A DNA stretch of 64,000 nt, from NCBI GenBank assembly GCA_964494205.1, contig CAZBRD010000002.1, forward strand, positions 473,067 to 537,066, in the 5' to 3' direction. The DNA is from JBBTCX01 sp964494205 (GTDB lineage: Bacteria > Planctomycetota > Phycisphaerae > UBA1845). Below, piece by piece: positions 44,518 through 52,485 of this stretch. The notes under the pieces are model-generated. The model was not told where the DNA came from and did no database searches. It saw only the letters and a list, made by a program, of their open reading frames with translations. The translations under genes and the position numbers were made by a program. Each line of letters begins with the position of its first letter. Positions within the stretch are counted from its first letter, which is position 1.

Positions 44518-45759
44518 ATGTCGCAACGTCGTGTCGTCATCACTGGGATGGGGGCGGTTACGCCCTTTGGAGTTTCGGTCGACCGTTACTGGGAGGGTTT
44601 GATCGAAGGTCGAAGCGGGATCAAAAAGATCACGCTGTTCGACACGACCGGATTTGACGTCAACATCGCGGGCGAATGCACCTCTTTTGAAATCACGCAA
44701 TACATCGACGTAAGAACGCTAAAGCGGCTCGATCGCTATGCGGCCTTTGCCATGATTGCGGCTGATGAAGCTGTAAAGGCATCCCAGCTCGACATGAGCA
44801 AGGAAGACCCGACTCTGGTGGGAGTTGTGGTCGGTTCCGGCATTGGCGGCATGACCGAGATCGAGCAACAACACGATCGACTGGTTACCAAGGGACCGAG
44901 CAAGGTTTCGGCGTTTACGATTCCGAAGCTCATGGTGAACGCTGCCAGTGGCAACATTTCGATTAACTACGGCGCGAAGGGAAACAGCATTGCGGTAAGC
45001 AGTGCGTGTGCCTCAGCCAACAATGCGATCGGCGAGGCCTTCAAACAGGTTCGCAGCGGCGAGTGCGATGTCGCGTTCACCGGCGGATCAGAGGCTGCGA
45101 TCACCAAGCTGGCTGTCGCGGCGTTCGCGTCGATGAAAGCTCTTAGCCAGCGCAACGATGACCCGGATCACGCTTGTCGGCCTTTCGATAAGGATCGCGA
45201 TGGATTCGTGCTGGCTGAAGGCGCGGGTCTGTTCGTGATCGAAGAACTCGAACATGCGAAGCGGCGGGGTGCTCCCATTCTCGCCGAGATCGCGGGTTTC
45301 GCTTCGACATCGGATGCAGACCATATCACCCAGCCGAGAGAAGACGGCGAAGGGGCCGCGCGGGCAATGCGGCTTGCACTTCGCGACGGTCGTATCAATC
45401 CCGACGAAGTAGATTATGTCAATGCACACGGCACCAGTACACCACTCGGCGACGTGGCAGAGACTGTGGCGATCAAGAGCGTATTCGGCGCGCACGCCCA
45501 AAAGCTGGTGGTCAGCAGTACGAAGAGTTGTGTGGGGCACTCACTCGGCGCGAGTGGGGGGCTGGAACTGATCGCATCGGTGATGGCCATTCGCAATGGA
45601 GTAATCCCGCCAACGATCAATCTCGAGAATCCCAGCGAAGGATGTGACCTCGATTATTGCCCCAAGACGCCGCGCGATCGCCGCGTACGCGTGGCAGTCA
45701 GCAATTCCTTCGGCTTCGGCGGCCACAACGCCGTACTCGTCGTCAAGAAATTTGAATAG
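44518..45759 (+). CDS. fabF: 3-oxoacyl-[ACP] synthase II (FabF)
   Basis: FabF elongates acyl-ACP chains. The N-terminus RRVVITGMGAVTPFG, the nucleophilic Cys in SSACASANNAIGEAF (near 162), the His motif VNAHGTSTPLGD and the second His in KSCVGHSLGASGGLE, plus the C-terminal SNSFGFGGHNAVLV, give the complete Cys-His-His triad. Length of 413 is normal. It ends the fatty-acid cluster; fliN follows after about 90 bases. Confidence 0.96.
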   Translation: MSQRRVVITGMGAVTPFGVSVDRYWEGLIEGRSGIKKITLFDTTGFDVNIAGECTSFEITQYIDVRTLKRLDRYAAFAMIAADEAVKASQLDMSKEDPTLVGVVVGSGIGGMTEIEQQHDRLVTKGPSKVSAFTIPKLMVNAASGNISINYGAKGNSIAVSSACASANNAIGEAFKQVRSGECDVAFTGGSEAAITKLAVAAFASMKALSQRNDDPDHACRPFDKDRDGFVLAEGAGLFVIEELEHAKRRGAPILAEIAGFASTSDADHITQPREDGEGAARAMRLALRDGRINPDEVDYVNAHGTSTPLGDVAETVAIKSVFGAHAQKLVVSSTKSCVGHSLGASGGLELIASVMAIRNGVIPPTINLENPSEGCDLDYCPKTPRDRRVRVAVSNSFGFGGHNAVLVVKKFE

Positions 45760-45847
45760 GCCCGCCGCCTCGTCTTCGCTTCAAGTCAGTATTGAAAACA
45801 GGTCGATAACCTCGGTACGCACTGCGCGCTAGGAGTATCGATTCATT

Positions 45848-46165
45848 ATGGTTGCAGCCGTCGTAAACCAGGGTGCCGTTCTCACTTCGGATGCCGCAAG
45901 GCAGCAGGAGATTCAGCGCATCCTAGGCCTCGAAGTACCCGTAGCGGTCACTCTGGCTCAACGTGACATGAGCGTGCAGTCAATTCTCCAGATTAAGGTC
46001 GGTACGATTCTCGAGTTCGATCTCCCGTTCAATTCCGATTTGATCCTTCAGGTCAACAACCATCCCATCGGCGAAGGCCAGGCGGTCAAAGTCGGCGAGA
46101 ATTTCGGCCTGAAACTGAACACCATTGGCACGGTGCGCGACCGAATCGGAGCCCTGGCGCACTAG
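45848..46165 (+). CDS. fliN: Flagellar motor switch protein FliN (SpoA domain)
   Basis: The 105-residue protein is almost entirely one SpoA/FliMN-C domain: LEVPVAVTLAQRDMSVQSIL, GTILEFD, NNHPIGEGQAVKVGENFGLK. It would sit in the cytoplasmic C-ring with FliM and FliG. No other motor gene adjoins it, so fliN is separated from its usual operon. AGGAG lies upstream. It could instead be a SpoA-domain secretion-system homologue, but the flagellin at the left edge supports a flagellar role. Confidence 0.85.
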   Translation: MVAAVVNQGAVLTSDAARQQEIQRILGLEVPVAVTLAQRDMSVQSILQIKVGTILEFDLPFNSDLILQVNNHPIGEGQAVKVGENFGLKLNTIGTVRDRIGALAH

Positions 46166-46252
46166 GGCCGGTTGCGAATTAACAAATACAAATCACGAAG
46201 ATCTGGCTAACAATTCGTCATTCGCACGCTCGATGACACGACCTGTACAATA

Positions 46253-47476
46253 TCACACCAGAGATTTTGCCATTTGAATTGCCTGGTTCTTATCGAGCAG
46301 TTGTTCATTTAGCTGTGCGCGGTAGATCGACTTGAGAATCTCGCCAAGTCGGGGGCTGGGTTTTAGTCCAAGCTCTCCCAGATCGTATCCCGTCACGAAA
46401 GGTGGTGGGGCGATTTGATCGGGCGCTATTTCGTCGGCCCGCTTTCGAATTCTGTCGGATGTCGCGATCAATGGAGAATGAAGTGTCGCCTCCGCATCCA
46501 GCAGCTTCAGCAAGTTGAACCACTCTCCATGAACCATCAGGCTCTTCAAATCTGCCAATTCCATTTCCGAATTCGCGATGACCTGAGTCAATGACGAAAC
46601 TAGCCATGACGTCCCCTCGGACAGCTTATTACTCAGCTTGAAATCAGCCGTGATCAGATTGATTTCGTCCTGAGTGTATTCTCGAAGCGTGGCCGCCAGT
46701 GCGAGAGTCGCCTCGATGGATTCCGCTGGGAGTGCAGCCAACCGCGAGCGAGCTCGCCCATCTCTTTGAGCATGTTCAGACCAATTTGCCGCGAGGTGTG
46801 GCCGAAGCCTCGATTCAATTAACAGCCCCCACGCGCTGGCACGCGAGGGCGCGTCGAGAATGGCTTCCAACTCCATCCAGACACGCTCCGCGCTAATGGT
46901 TCGCAGACTAGCAGCGTGGTGTTGAATGGCTGCCATCGTGTCGGGGTGAATTTGGAATCCAAGTCGCGCGGCGAAACGAATCGCGCGGAGCATTCGCAGG
47001 TGGTCCTCGCCGAAGCGTAGTTCGGGCTGGCCAATGGTTCGAATCACCGCTGCGCGGAGGTCCTCCTGCCCGCCCACATAGTCAATGATCTCATTCGCGA
47101 CGGGATCGAAATAGAGTCCGTTGATCGTGAAGTCTCTTCGAGCCGCGTCCTCCCGATCGGTGCCGAAAGTGACTTGATCGGGATGCCGACCGTCCGAATA
47201 GGGTCCGTCCGATCGGAACGTCGCGACTTCGATGCTGTGCTTGTATTTACGGACAAGGACCACGCCAAACTTTGCACCCACCAGCCGGGCATTTGGAAAA
47301 AGAGCAGTGACGCGATCGGGGGTGGCGTCCGTGGCTACGTCGTAATCCTTCGGTTCATTGCCGAGCAGTCGATCGCGCACACACCCGCCCGCAAACAATG
47401 CGACGTGCCCCGCGTCACGCAGGCGATGCACGATAAAAATCGCAGCCTCTTTCGCGGATTTTTCCGGATCATTCAT
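46253..47476 (-). CDS. CCA tRNA nucleotidyltransferase / poly(A) polymerase family
   Basis: The class II nucleotidyltransferase head shows FAGGCVRDRLLG and the catalytic DYDVATDATPD near residues 28-50, then the neck RRDFTINGLYFDP and RAIRFAARLGF. The tRNA encoded in this window lacks CCA, so the cell needs such an enzyme; whether this one adds CCA or poly(A) cannot be told from sequence. The C-terminal body is poorly conserved. It overlaps the upstream rsmD by 8 bases, so both are on one minus-strand transcript. Confidence 0.88.
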   Translation of the reverse strand: MNDPEKSAKEAAIFIVHRLRDAGHVALFAGGCVRDRLLGNEPKDYDVATDATPDRVTALFPNARLVGAKFGVVLVRKYKHSIEVATFRSDGPYSDGRHPDQVTFGTDREDAARRDFTINGLYFDPVANEIIDYVGGQEDLRAAVIRTIGQPELRFGEDHLRMLRAIRFAARLGFQIHPDTMAAIQHHAASLRTISAERVWMELEAILDAPSRASAWGLLIESRLRPHLAANWSEHAQRDGRARSRLAALPAESIEATLALAATLREYTQDEINLITADFKLSNKLSEGTSWLVSSLTQVIANSEMELADLKSLMVHGEWFNLLKLLDAEATLHSPLIATSDRIRKRADEIAPDQIAPPPFVTGYDLGELGLKPSPRLGEILKSIYRAQLNEQLLDKNQAIQMAKSLV

Positions 47477-48053
47477 GGTTGAGAAATGTTATGGCGTTTG
47501 TTCCGTAAACGCGATGGTCTATCACTCGCCACGGCGACGCGGCCGGCGGTACGTCGCGTGTGATCGCTTCGTGATGCACCATCACAACCTGTGATTTTGT
47601 GGACTGCCCAGCCAGCTTTGAAAGTAGTTTCGGCACTTGGCCGGTTGAGTTCCAGTTGGCCGAATCAACGTAGGGGGGGTCAAGAAACACGAGATCGAAC
47701 GGGTCGTTTTTTGATACAGCCACCAGCGCCGTCCATGCGTCGCGAGTGACGATCACACCACTGGGGCCGACCTGTAGGTTTTCGAGATTCTTCCGCAAGG
47801 CGTCCAAGGCCAGCGGCTTGGACTCCATAAAGCAACAGGAAGCTGCACCTCGCGAAAGCGCTTCCAACCCAAGCGAGCCGCTTCCCGCAAAGGCATCCGC
47901 CACGCGCAATGACGGCAACTTACCGGGGCAGTCATACATCGTGCCAAGAATGCTGAAGATCGCCTCTTTGACGCGATCTGGCATCGGCCTTGTCCCATCG
48001 GTTTTTGGTTGCAGTAGGCGTCTCGATCGCCACTGCCCAGCAATGATGCGCAC
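47469..48053 (-). CDS. rsmD: 16S rRNA (guanine966-N2)-methyltransferase RsmD
   Basis: The N-terminus MRIIAGQWRSRRLLQPKTDG and TRPMPDRVKEAIFSIL are the RsmD signature, followed by the SAM motif VADAFAGSGSLGLEALSRG and the catalytic DLVFLDPPYVDS (NPPY-type, here DPPY). Length of 194 is normal. It overlaps the nucleotidyltransferase gene downstream and diverges from the cysteine-cluster gene. Confidence 0.92.
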   Translation of the reverse strand: MRIIAGQWRSRRLLQPKTDGTRPMPDRVKEAIFSILGTMYDCPGKLPSLRVADAFAGSGSLGLEALSRGAASCCFMESKPLALDALRKNLENLQVGPSGVIVTRDAWTALVAVSKNDPFDLVFLDPPYVDSANWNSTGQVPKLLSKLAGQSTKSQVVMVHHEAITRDVPPAASPWRVIDHRVYGTNAITFLNHE

Positions 48054-48154
48054 GAATCACACCTCGGAAATGAACTTCTTTCGTTGACCGTTCCAAAACG
48101 CAGCTTCTATAATCCCGCCAAAGACGGAGTTTACGACAAAGGCGGGAAAACAAC

Positions 48155-48595
48155 ATGGGATCAATTCTCTGCGAGCATTGCCAGGCTGCGTGCTGTCGAT
48201 ATCTGGCGCTGCCGATCGATAAGCCGAAAACCGAGCGCGACTACGACGACATCCGTTGGTATGTTATGCACCAGGGAATTTCAATTTTCGTGGAGGAGGG
48301 CTCGTGGTACATCCAGATTCGCACGACGTGCAAGAATCTCGGTGGTGACAATCGGTGCACGATCTACGAAACCCGACCGGAAATATGCAAGGAATATGAT
48401 CCCGGCGATTGCGACTACAGCGGCGGCGATTACGGCTACGACCATTTCTTTTCGCACGCCAGCCAGATCGAAGAATTCTACGAGAACAAGACCGGCAAGA
48501 AATTGAAATCGCTGACGCGACCCAGGCGTGACCTCGTCAGCTTGAAAGTGACGAAAAACAGATCGCGATCGACCGAGGCCGCTGCGTGTTCGTAG
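48155..48595 (+). CDS. YkgJ-family Cys-cluster protein
   Basis: The 146-residue protein has the metal-binding pattern CEHCQAACCRYL near residue 5, then CKNLGGDNRCTIYETRPEIC and a later CDY, matching the YkgJ/UPF0153 zinc- or iron-cluster family. The role of the family is unsettled. An extra C-terminal stretch is rich in Lys and Arg. Its last 10 bases overlap the next gene. Confidence 0.85.
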   Translation: MGSILCEHCQAACCRYLALPIDKPKTERDYDDIRWYVMHQGISIFVEEGSWYIQIRTTCKNLGGDNRCTIYETRPEICKEYDPGDCDYSGGDYGYDHFFSHASQIEEFYENKTGKKLKSLTRPRRDLVSLKVTKNRSRSTEAAACS

Positions 48596-49347
48596 CAACG
48601 AGGTTGGTTCGAATCTTTGTTTTGAGTTTAGTAATCATGAGCATCACGGGATGTGTGGCTGGTTCCCTCGCGACCAACACCGGGCCGATGTTCAAAGGTT
48701 GCCTTTGGTCAGAGGCGAAAAAACAAAGAGTCCACGTGGGTGAAACGGTTCTTTTTGAGTTCGTCCTGCATGATGGATTCGGTAATCTTGTCGAGCCAAC
48801 TGGCATTGCGGACTATTGCGTCGCACAGATCGAGAATGATCGAATCGAGGTTGAACCGGACGAAAATGGGCGTTTTCGTTTTTCGTTGAGCTTTGAGCGA
48901 TTTGTCGAACGCGAGAAAATTACCGTGACTGTTTGTGCCATGAAGCAGGTCAGCCAACGTGATTTCCTCAAAGTTGGTGGGCGCTGGCTGAAGAATGAAA
49001 ACGACAAGGATCGTCAGGATCGAATCGCCTCGAAAAAGAAAATCGATTTATCCATTTACCAGTCGAAAGTGAGTTTCGCGATTGACAACGCGTTGGAGCC
49101 CATGGATACCGCGGGCGGCGTGCTCAGACTTCGTAAAAATGACGGAACGATCGCGTGCATCTATGCAGATCGCCCTGAGAAACGCGGCTTCAAAGTATTC
49201 CAGGGCGATCAATCGCGAACATACAAGATTGAGTATGAACCGCGCGGAAATGAAGTGAACCCGACAGGTCAAACCGCGGCTGAACTAAGCATTAGCGACA
49301 TCCACGGTCGCCCGCGATTACTGACCACGACTTTCCCGACACCTTGA
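48586..49347 (+). CDS. Hypothetical lipoprotein
   Basis: A GTG start overlapping the YkgJ gene is followed by LVRIFVLSLVIMSITGC, a lipobox with Cys near residue 23. The mature part has an immunoglobulin-like pattern (HVGETVLFEFVLHDGFGN, then RFSLSFERFVEREKITVTV) and a C-terminal region without recognisable motif. Function is unknown; membrane-anchored and outward-facing is the likely location. Confidence 0.65.
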   Translation: MFVATRLVRIFVLSLVIMSITGCVAGSLATNTGPMFKGCLWSEAKKQRVHVGETVLFEFVLHDGFGNLVEPTGIADYCVAQIENDRIEVEPDENGRFRFSLSFERFVEREKITVTVCAMKQVSQRDFLKVGGRWLKNENDKDRQDRIASKKKIDLSIYQSKVSFAIDNALEPMDTAGGVLRLRKNDGTIACIYADRPEKRGFKVFQGDQSRTYKIEYEPRGNEVNPTGQTAAELSISDIHGRPRLLTTTFPTP

Positions 49348-49362
49348 TTGAACTAGCAAGAA

Positions 49363-49971
49363 ATGGCCCAGCGACGAATCCACTACGAAGCAGCCTTTGA
49401 GGATTACATCCGATCCCTCGGGTGGCCCTACGTGCCTGTTGATGAGCAGAAGAAAGCCATCTTCTCCGGCGCGCGCGTGAAGTCCTTTGATTTCGTGGTA
49501 AATCGACCCGGCATCGGCTCGTGGCTCGTCGACGTGAAGGGTCGCAAGTTTCCGTATGCACTCGCGGGGGGGCGTCGCTATTGGGAGAACTGGGTCACAC
49601 GTACCGACCTCGAAGACCTAGATCGCTGGGCGAATGTCTTTGGTGGCGGCTTCGAGCCAACCCTCGTTTTCGCCTATTGGCTGATCGGCGCTCCCAAGCA
49701 CGACCCGAGCACGTCAATCCACTGCTATCGTAATGAGTTCTATGCGTTCCTTTCGGTTTCCTCGCGGGAATATGCCCGCCATGCCCGCCCGCGATCAGCC
49801 AGTTGGGACACACTGAGCGTCTCCGGTTCGGTTTTCCGCAGAATCGTGAAACCGCTGGGGGACACGAATAAGGATTCATCGCCGGAACCGTCGCTTTACC
49901 CGCTGATCGCAAAGCCTATAATCACCGGGAAATCCGCGCAACCCGAAGCGGTTTTGGTTGGCAAAGCATAG
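49363..49971 (+). CDS. HYExAFE-family protein
   Basis: The HYEAAFE motif at residues 7-13 defines a family seen mostly in planctomycetes. KSFDFVVNRPG and SWLVDVKGRKFP give a D...DxK arrangement typical of restriction-like nuclease folds, so a nuclease or DNA-binding role is possible, though unproven. The C-terminal part is rich in Ser and Pro. It stands 16 bases after the lipoprotein gene. Confidence 0.8.
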   Translation: MAQRRIHYEAAFEDYIRSLGWPYVPVDEQKKAIFSGARVKSFDFVVNRPGIGSWLVDVKGRKFPYALAGGRRYWENWVTRTDLEDLDRWANVFGGGFEPTLVFAYWLIGAPKHDPSTSIHCYRNEFYAFLSVSSREYARHARPRSASWDTLSVSGSVFRRIVKPLGDTNKDSSPEPSLYPLIAKPIITGKSAQPEAVLVGKA

Positions 49972-49988
49972 CAACAAGGTTGATTCAA

Positions 49989-50189
49989 ATGAAAGTCACA
50001 ACGCGATTGAGACTGCTCGCCCTGCCCGGGACCATAACCCTTCTGAGCGCTGCATCCGCATTCGCTCAAGAGGCCGGACGCCTCCCCAAAGAGGACAAAG
50101 GCATCCTCCAGTGGGTTATCGCCATTGTGCTCGTCATACTCGTTGTGTTTCCCGGCTTCATGAACCCGAAGCGCACGCACCTTGATTGA
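49989..50189 (+). CDS. Small membrane protein
   Basis: The 66-residue protein has a signal-like N-terminus ending SAASAFAQ and a second hydrophobic helix (WVIAIVLVILVVFPGFM), so it is probably a small inner-membrane or envelope peptide with a short periplasmic segment. No family is recognised. It leads a run of three small secreted or membrane genes. Confidence 0.6.
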   Translation: MKVTTRLRLLALPGTITLLSAASAFAQEAGRLPKEDKGILQWVIAIVLVILVVFPGFMNPKRTHLD

Positions 50190-50234
50190 TGACCGTTCAT
50201 ACCGCATGAACTCCCTGCTTTCGGAGAAATCACG

Positions 50235-50528
50235 ATGATCAGCAAGAGATCGCTATTGGCATGCCTCCTTGGTTTGAATTGCATACTGGCTGCTGTTTTT
50301 CTCGTCGGCAGCGTCAGCAGCTCGCCACAGGCATTCGGACAAGCTCCTGCCGCAGGCTCAAGCAACACTATTTGCGTCACCGCCAAGGCATCCGGTCAGA
50401 CGTTTGATGTCGTGTACCTGCTCGATGTGCAAGGCCACAAGTTGCACGCGTTCTTTCCCAGCGGTCCCCAAACGCGTCAGTTGGCCTATGGCGGTGTGCG
50501 TGACCTTGAGAAAGACCTCGGTCGGTAG
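50235..50528 (+). CDS. Small secreted or anchored protein (paralogue 1)
   Basis: The 97-residue protein has an N-terminal hydrophobic segment (LLACLLGLNCILAAVFLVGS) and a short beta-type domain TICVTAKASGQTFDVVYLLD with QGHKLHAFFPSG. GGAG lies eight bases before the ATG. The following gene has the same layout, a membrane helix followed by V-x-G...VYVID...QKMASYRY. The function is unknown. Confidence 0.62.
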   Translation: MISKRSLLACLLGLNCILAAVFLVGSVSSSPQAFGQAPAAGSSNTICVTAKASGQTFDVVYLLDVQGHKLHAFFPSGPQTRQLAYGGVRDLEKDLGR

Positions 50529-50570
50529 CCGTTAGTCGAAATCTCTTTGTACCTCCTCGGAGTATTTTCC

Positions 50571-50921
50571 ATGAAGCGATTCAGTCTCGTCGACTTGGGC
50601 TTGGTGGTTTCGTCGCTGACAGCCGTCGTTTTTCTCGTCGGTATCGCCCGTCTAGATCGATCCGGTTCGACTCCGGCGTTTGCTTCCGGCGTCACCGCTT
50701 CGAGCGGCGAGTACGTCGTTACCGTCGGTTCATTAACCGATCGCGACGAGGAGATGGTCTACGTGATCAACTCAGCCAACCAGAAGATGGCCTCGTATCG
50801 CTATGAAGTGCGCTCAAAGGCCTTGGAGTTAGTGCAGCAACTCGATCTTGAGGATATGCGAAAGTCAGTGACCACAGCCCCGAAAGGCGGCCCCAGTAAA
50901 GTGCCACCCAAGACCCCGTAA
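50571..50921 (+). CDS. Small secreted or anchored protein (paralogue 2)
   Basis: A 116-residue protein with an N-terminal membrane helix (LGLVVSSLTAVVFLVGIARL) and a domain YVVTVGSLTDRDEEMVYVIN with SANQKMASYRYEV, parallel to the preceding gene; the C-terminus is Lys/Pro-rich. GGAG upstream supports the ATG. This is the last clearly chromosomal gene before the phage-like region. Confidence 0.62.
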   Translation: MKRFSLVDLGLVVSSLTAVVFLVGIARLDRSGSTPAFASGVTASSGEYVVTVGSLTDRDEEMVYVINSANQKMASYRYEVRSKALELVQQLDLEDMRKSVTTAPKGGPSKVPPKTP

Positions 50922-50999
50922 GGTATGATCGCCGTAAGTCATTAATATGCCTGTGGTTACAGAAAAACGGGCTTAGCCCCCCATCGTCGGGAAATCATC

Positions 51000-51017
51000 A
51001 ATGCAACATAACATACA
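51000..51017 (+). repeat. Left copy of 18-bp direct repeat flanking the phage region
   Basis: AATGCAACATAACATACA occurs here and again at the very right edge, 12,983 bp away. About 40 bases upstream of both copies is a related CGGGCT...CCCCCC segment, so the similarity extends over roughly 60 bases. Base composition and codon style change here from chromosomal to phage-like. It may be an attachment site or a shared regulatory leader. Confidence 0.6.
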
Positions 51018-51079
51018 GTCCCGCACATAACCCGAACCGACACCGGGCACATCTCACGAAGAAGGAGCACAGCTTTTAC

Positions 51080-51445
51080 ATGGACGCCACCGAACTGGCG
51101 CGCGCTATTAATGCCGCGCTCACGAGCGGAGCACCGCTCAGCATCACCATCACACTCAACACACCAGCAGGAACAAGCCCAGCATCACCCCAAGCGACAC
51201 CGCAAAACACGCCGCACTTTGACCCACTCAATCAACCAACGGAACCCGCCGCCAATCAGACCGCCGACTCCTATCACCTGCTCGTGAACGTCGCAGGCAT
51301 GAGCGAAAACATGGCGACGATGGACCTAGCAAGGCGGCGATCGCCTTCCCAAATTCGCGAAGCGATCGCGTACACCAGGCAAAGAAACGGCGCAATCATA
51401 AACCAGGCAGGATACATAAGGCGGCTACTCGAAAAGGCGTACTGA
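51080..51445 (+). CDS. Hypothetical phage-region protein
   Basis: The 121-residue protein has a low-complexity Pro/Ala/Thr/Gln middle and a C-terminal helical part (REAIAYTRQRNGAIINQAGY, then IRRLLEKAY) that resembles the end of replication-organiser proteins of mobile elements. AAGGAGCACAG lies 13 bases before the ATG. A strong terminator follows, so this is a single-gene transcript at the left end of the phage-like region. Confidence 0.6.
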   Translation: MDATELARAINAALTSGAPLSITITLNTPAGTSPASPQATPQNTPHFDPLNQPTEPAANQTADSYHLLVNVAGMSENMATMDLARRRSPSQIREAIAYTRQRNGAIINQAGYIRRLLEKAY

Positions 51446-51484
51446 CCGTGACACCCGAAGCGACAGACACCACAAGCACTAGAC

Positions 51485-51528
51485 GATCGGCGGCGCATCG
51501 AACCCAACAGATGCGCCGCCGATCTTTT
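51485..51528 (+). terminator. Strong intrinsic terminator
   Basis: GATCGGCGGCGCATC pairs perfectly with GATGCGCCGCCGATC over 15 bp around a 10-base loop, and TTTT follows at once. It rules out a long GTG-initiated frame that would run through it. Confidence 0.85.
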
Positions 51529-51650
51529 CCAACGGCGCAATCCGAAGCGACAGCAAACCGCGCACCGAAGCGACATTTTTGTCCCGATAATAAACATTTT
51601 GTTGCGTTCGTCGCGTCGCGACGGCACAATCCGCCGCTCAGACCTCAGCA

Positions 51651-51710
51651 AGCGCCCGGCACCCAAGACCGCTCCCCTAAGCAATCACGTGGTCCGGGCG
51701 CTCTCCCTCT
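51651..51710 (+). terminator. Second hairpin with T-rich end in a non-coding gap
   Basis: AGCGCCCGG pairs with CCGGGCGCT, extended by ACC/GGT past a one-base bulge, with a 27-base loop and CTCTTTT downstream. It may terminate a short RNA made in the gap 51530-51700, where no gene is convincing but three copies of CGAAGCGACA occur nearby (51456, 51543 and 51566). Confidence 0.45.
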
Positions 51711-51815
51711 TTTCACAGCCCTCATCGAGCGTACGCCGTTGCGCCTTAGATCGCGTTCGGACGCTTCATCCCGACGTGACACGGCGTGCGCTCTTCCTGT
51801 TTGGAGCGACGCCCC

Positions 51816-52025
51816 GTGACCACAGATGAACACCTGCTCATGAACTGGATCGTCAACCAGTACGGAAAGCTTGTGTATTGCGGAGGTTGCGGTGCGCCGC
51901 TCGTTTGCATCGTCGCTGCAAACCCCGACACCCCGAACCTGTTACTCGACGACAAATACAAACCTCACGACCCCGATCACTGCAACGCTGCCACCGCAGC
52001 ACAGAAAGGAGAACCCCGAACATGA
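51816..52025 (+). CDS. Small zinc-ribbon-like protein
   Basis: The 69-residue protein reads VYCGGCGAPLVCI and then KYKPHDPDHC, a C-x2-C ... H-D-x3-C set that could bind one zinc. It starts with GTG after GGAG at a 10-base spacing. The next gene has the same arrangement and starts inside its stop (ATGA overlap). No database family is recognised; probably a phage accessory protein. Confidence 0.6.
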   Translation: MTTDEHLLMNWIVNQYGKLVYCGGCGAPLVCIVAANPDTPNLLLDDKYKPHDPDHCNAATAAQKGEPRT

Positions 52026-52324
52026 CCGAACTCGAAACAAAAAACGTGCGCGAAGTGCTGAACCGCGTGGGCAACCCGACGATGTGCGGAGTGTGCGCAA
52101 CGCCGATTTGGTACATTAAACCCCGCCACACCTGGCAGAAAGAGCTTATCGTCGATGAGGCTGCACAGCCTCACGACGTGTTCAACTGCACGGAACCTGA
52201 TCCCCGATCGCAGATGCCGAGACGCTCGATTGATCCATCGCAGCACAACACGACCCAAACAACCCAACCGCCTCTAACGAATTTTCCGATCGCAACACGA
52301 ACGCACGGAGACGATCCACGATGA
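52022..52324 (+). CDS. Small zinc-ribbon-like protein, paralogue of the previous gene
   Basis: The 100-residue protein has MCGVCATPIWYI near residue 20 and EAAQPHDVFNC near 50, the same C-x2-C ... P-H-D-x3-C pattern as the gene before it, with a longer polar C-terminal tail. It overlaps both neighbours as ATGA, so three genes are coupled. Confidence 0.62.
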   Translation: MTELETKNVREVLNRVGNPTMCGVCATPIWYIKPRHTWQKELIVDEAAQPHDVFNCTEPDPRSQMPRRSIDPSQHNTTQTTQPPLTNFPIATRTHGDDPR

Positions 52325-52470
52325 GACGACGCCTGAAATCGAAACGCCTACGGAAAAAGCACCGACGCGAAAAACGAATCGAACCAACGATCACGATCGT
52401 CTACGCGGGACCGATGACAGACGACGCAAAGAAAATGCTAGCCTGGGCGAGACAATCGACTCCGCGATGA
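52321..52470 (+). CDS. Small basic protein
   Basis: The 49-residue frame starts in an ATGA overlap with the previous gene. It reads MRRRLKSKRLRKKHRREKR and then IEPTITIVYAGPMTDDAKKM and a short helix. It is strongly basic and could bind nucleic acid. The coupling and the presence of an ordered second half argue that it is real. Confidence 0.5.
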   Translation: MRRRLKSKRLRKKHRREKRIEPTITIVYAGPMTDDAKKMLAWARQSTPR

Positions 52471-52485
52471 CGCCTGATCGACAAT

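Noticed and set aside
51448..51819. GTG-started frame of 123 codons
   Set aside because: It runs through a 15-bp intrinsic terminator and a second hairpin, has no ribosome site, and its composition is that of a non-coding repeat-rich gap.
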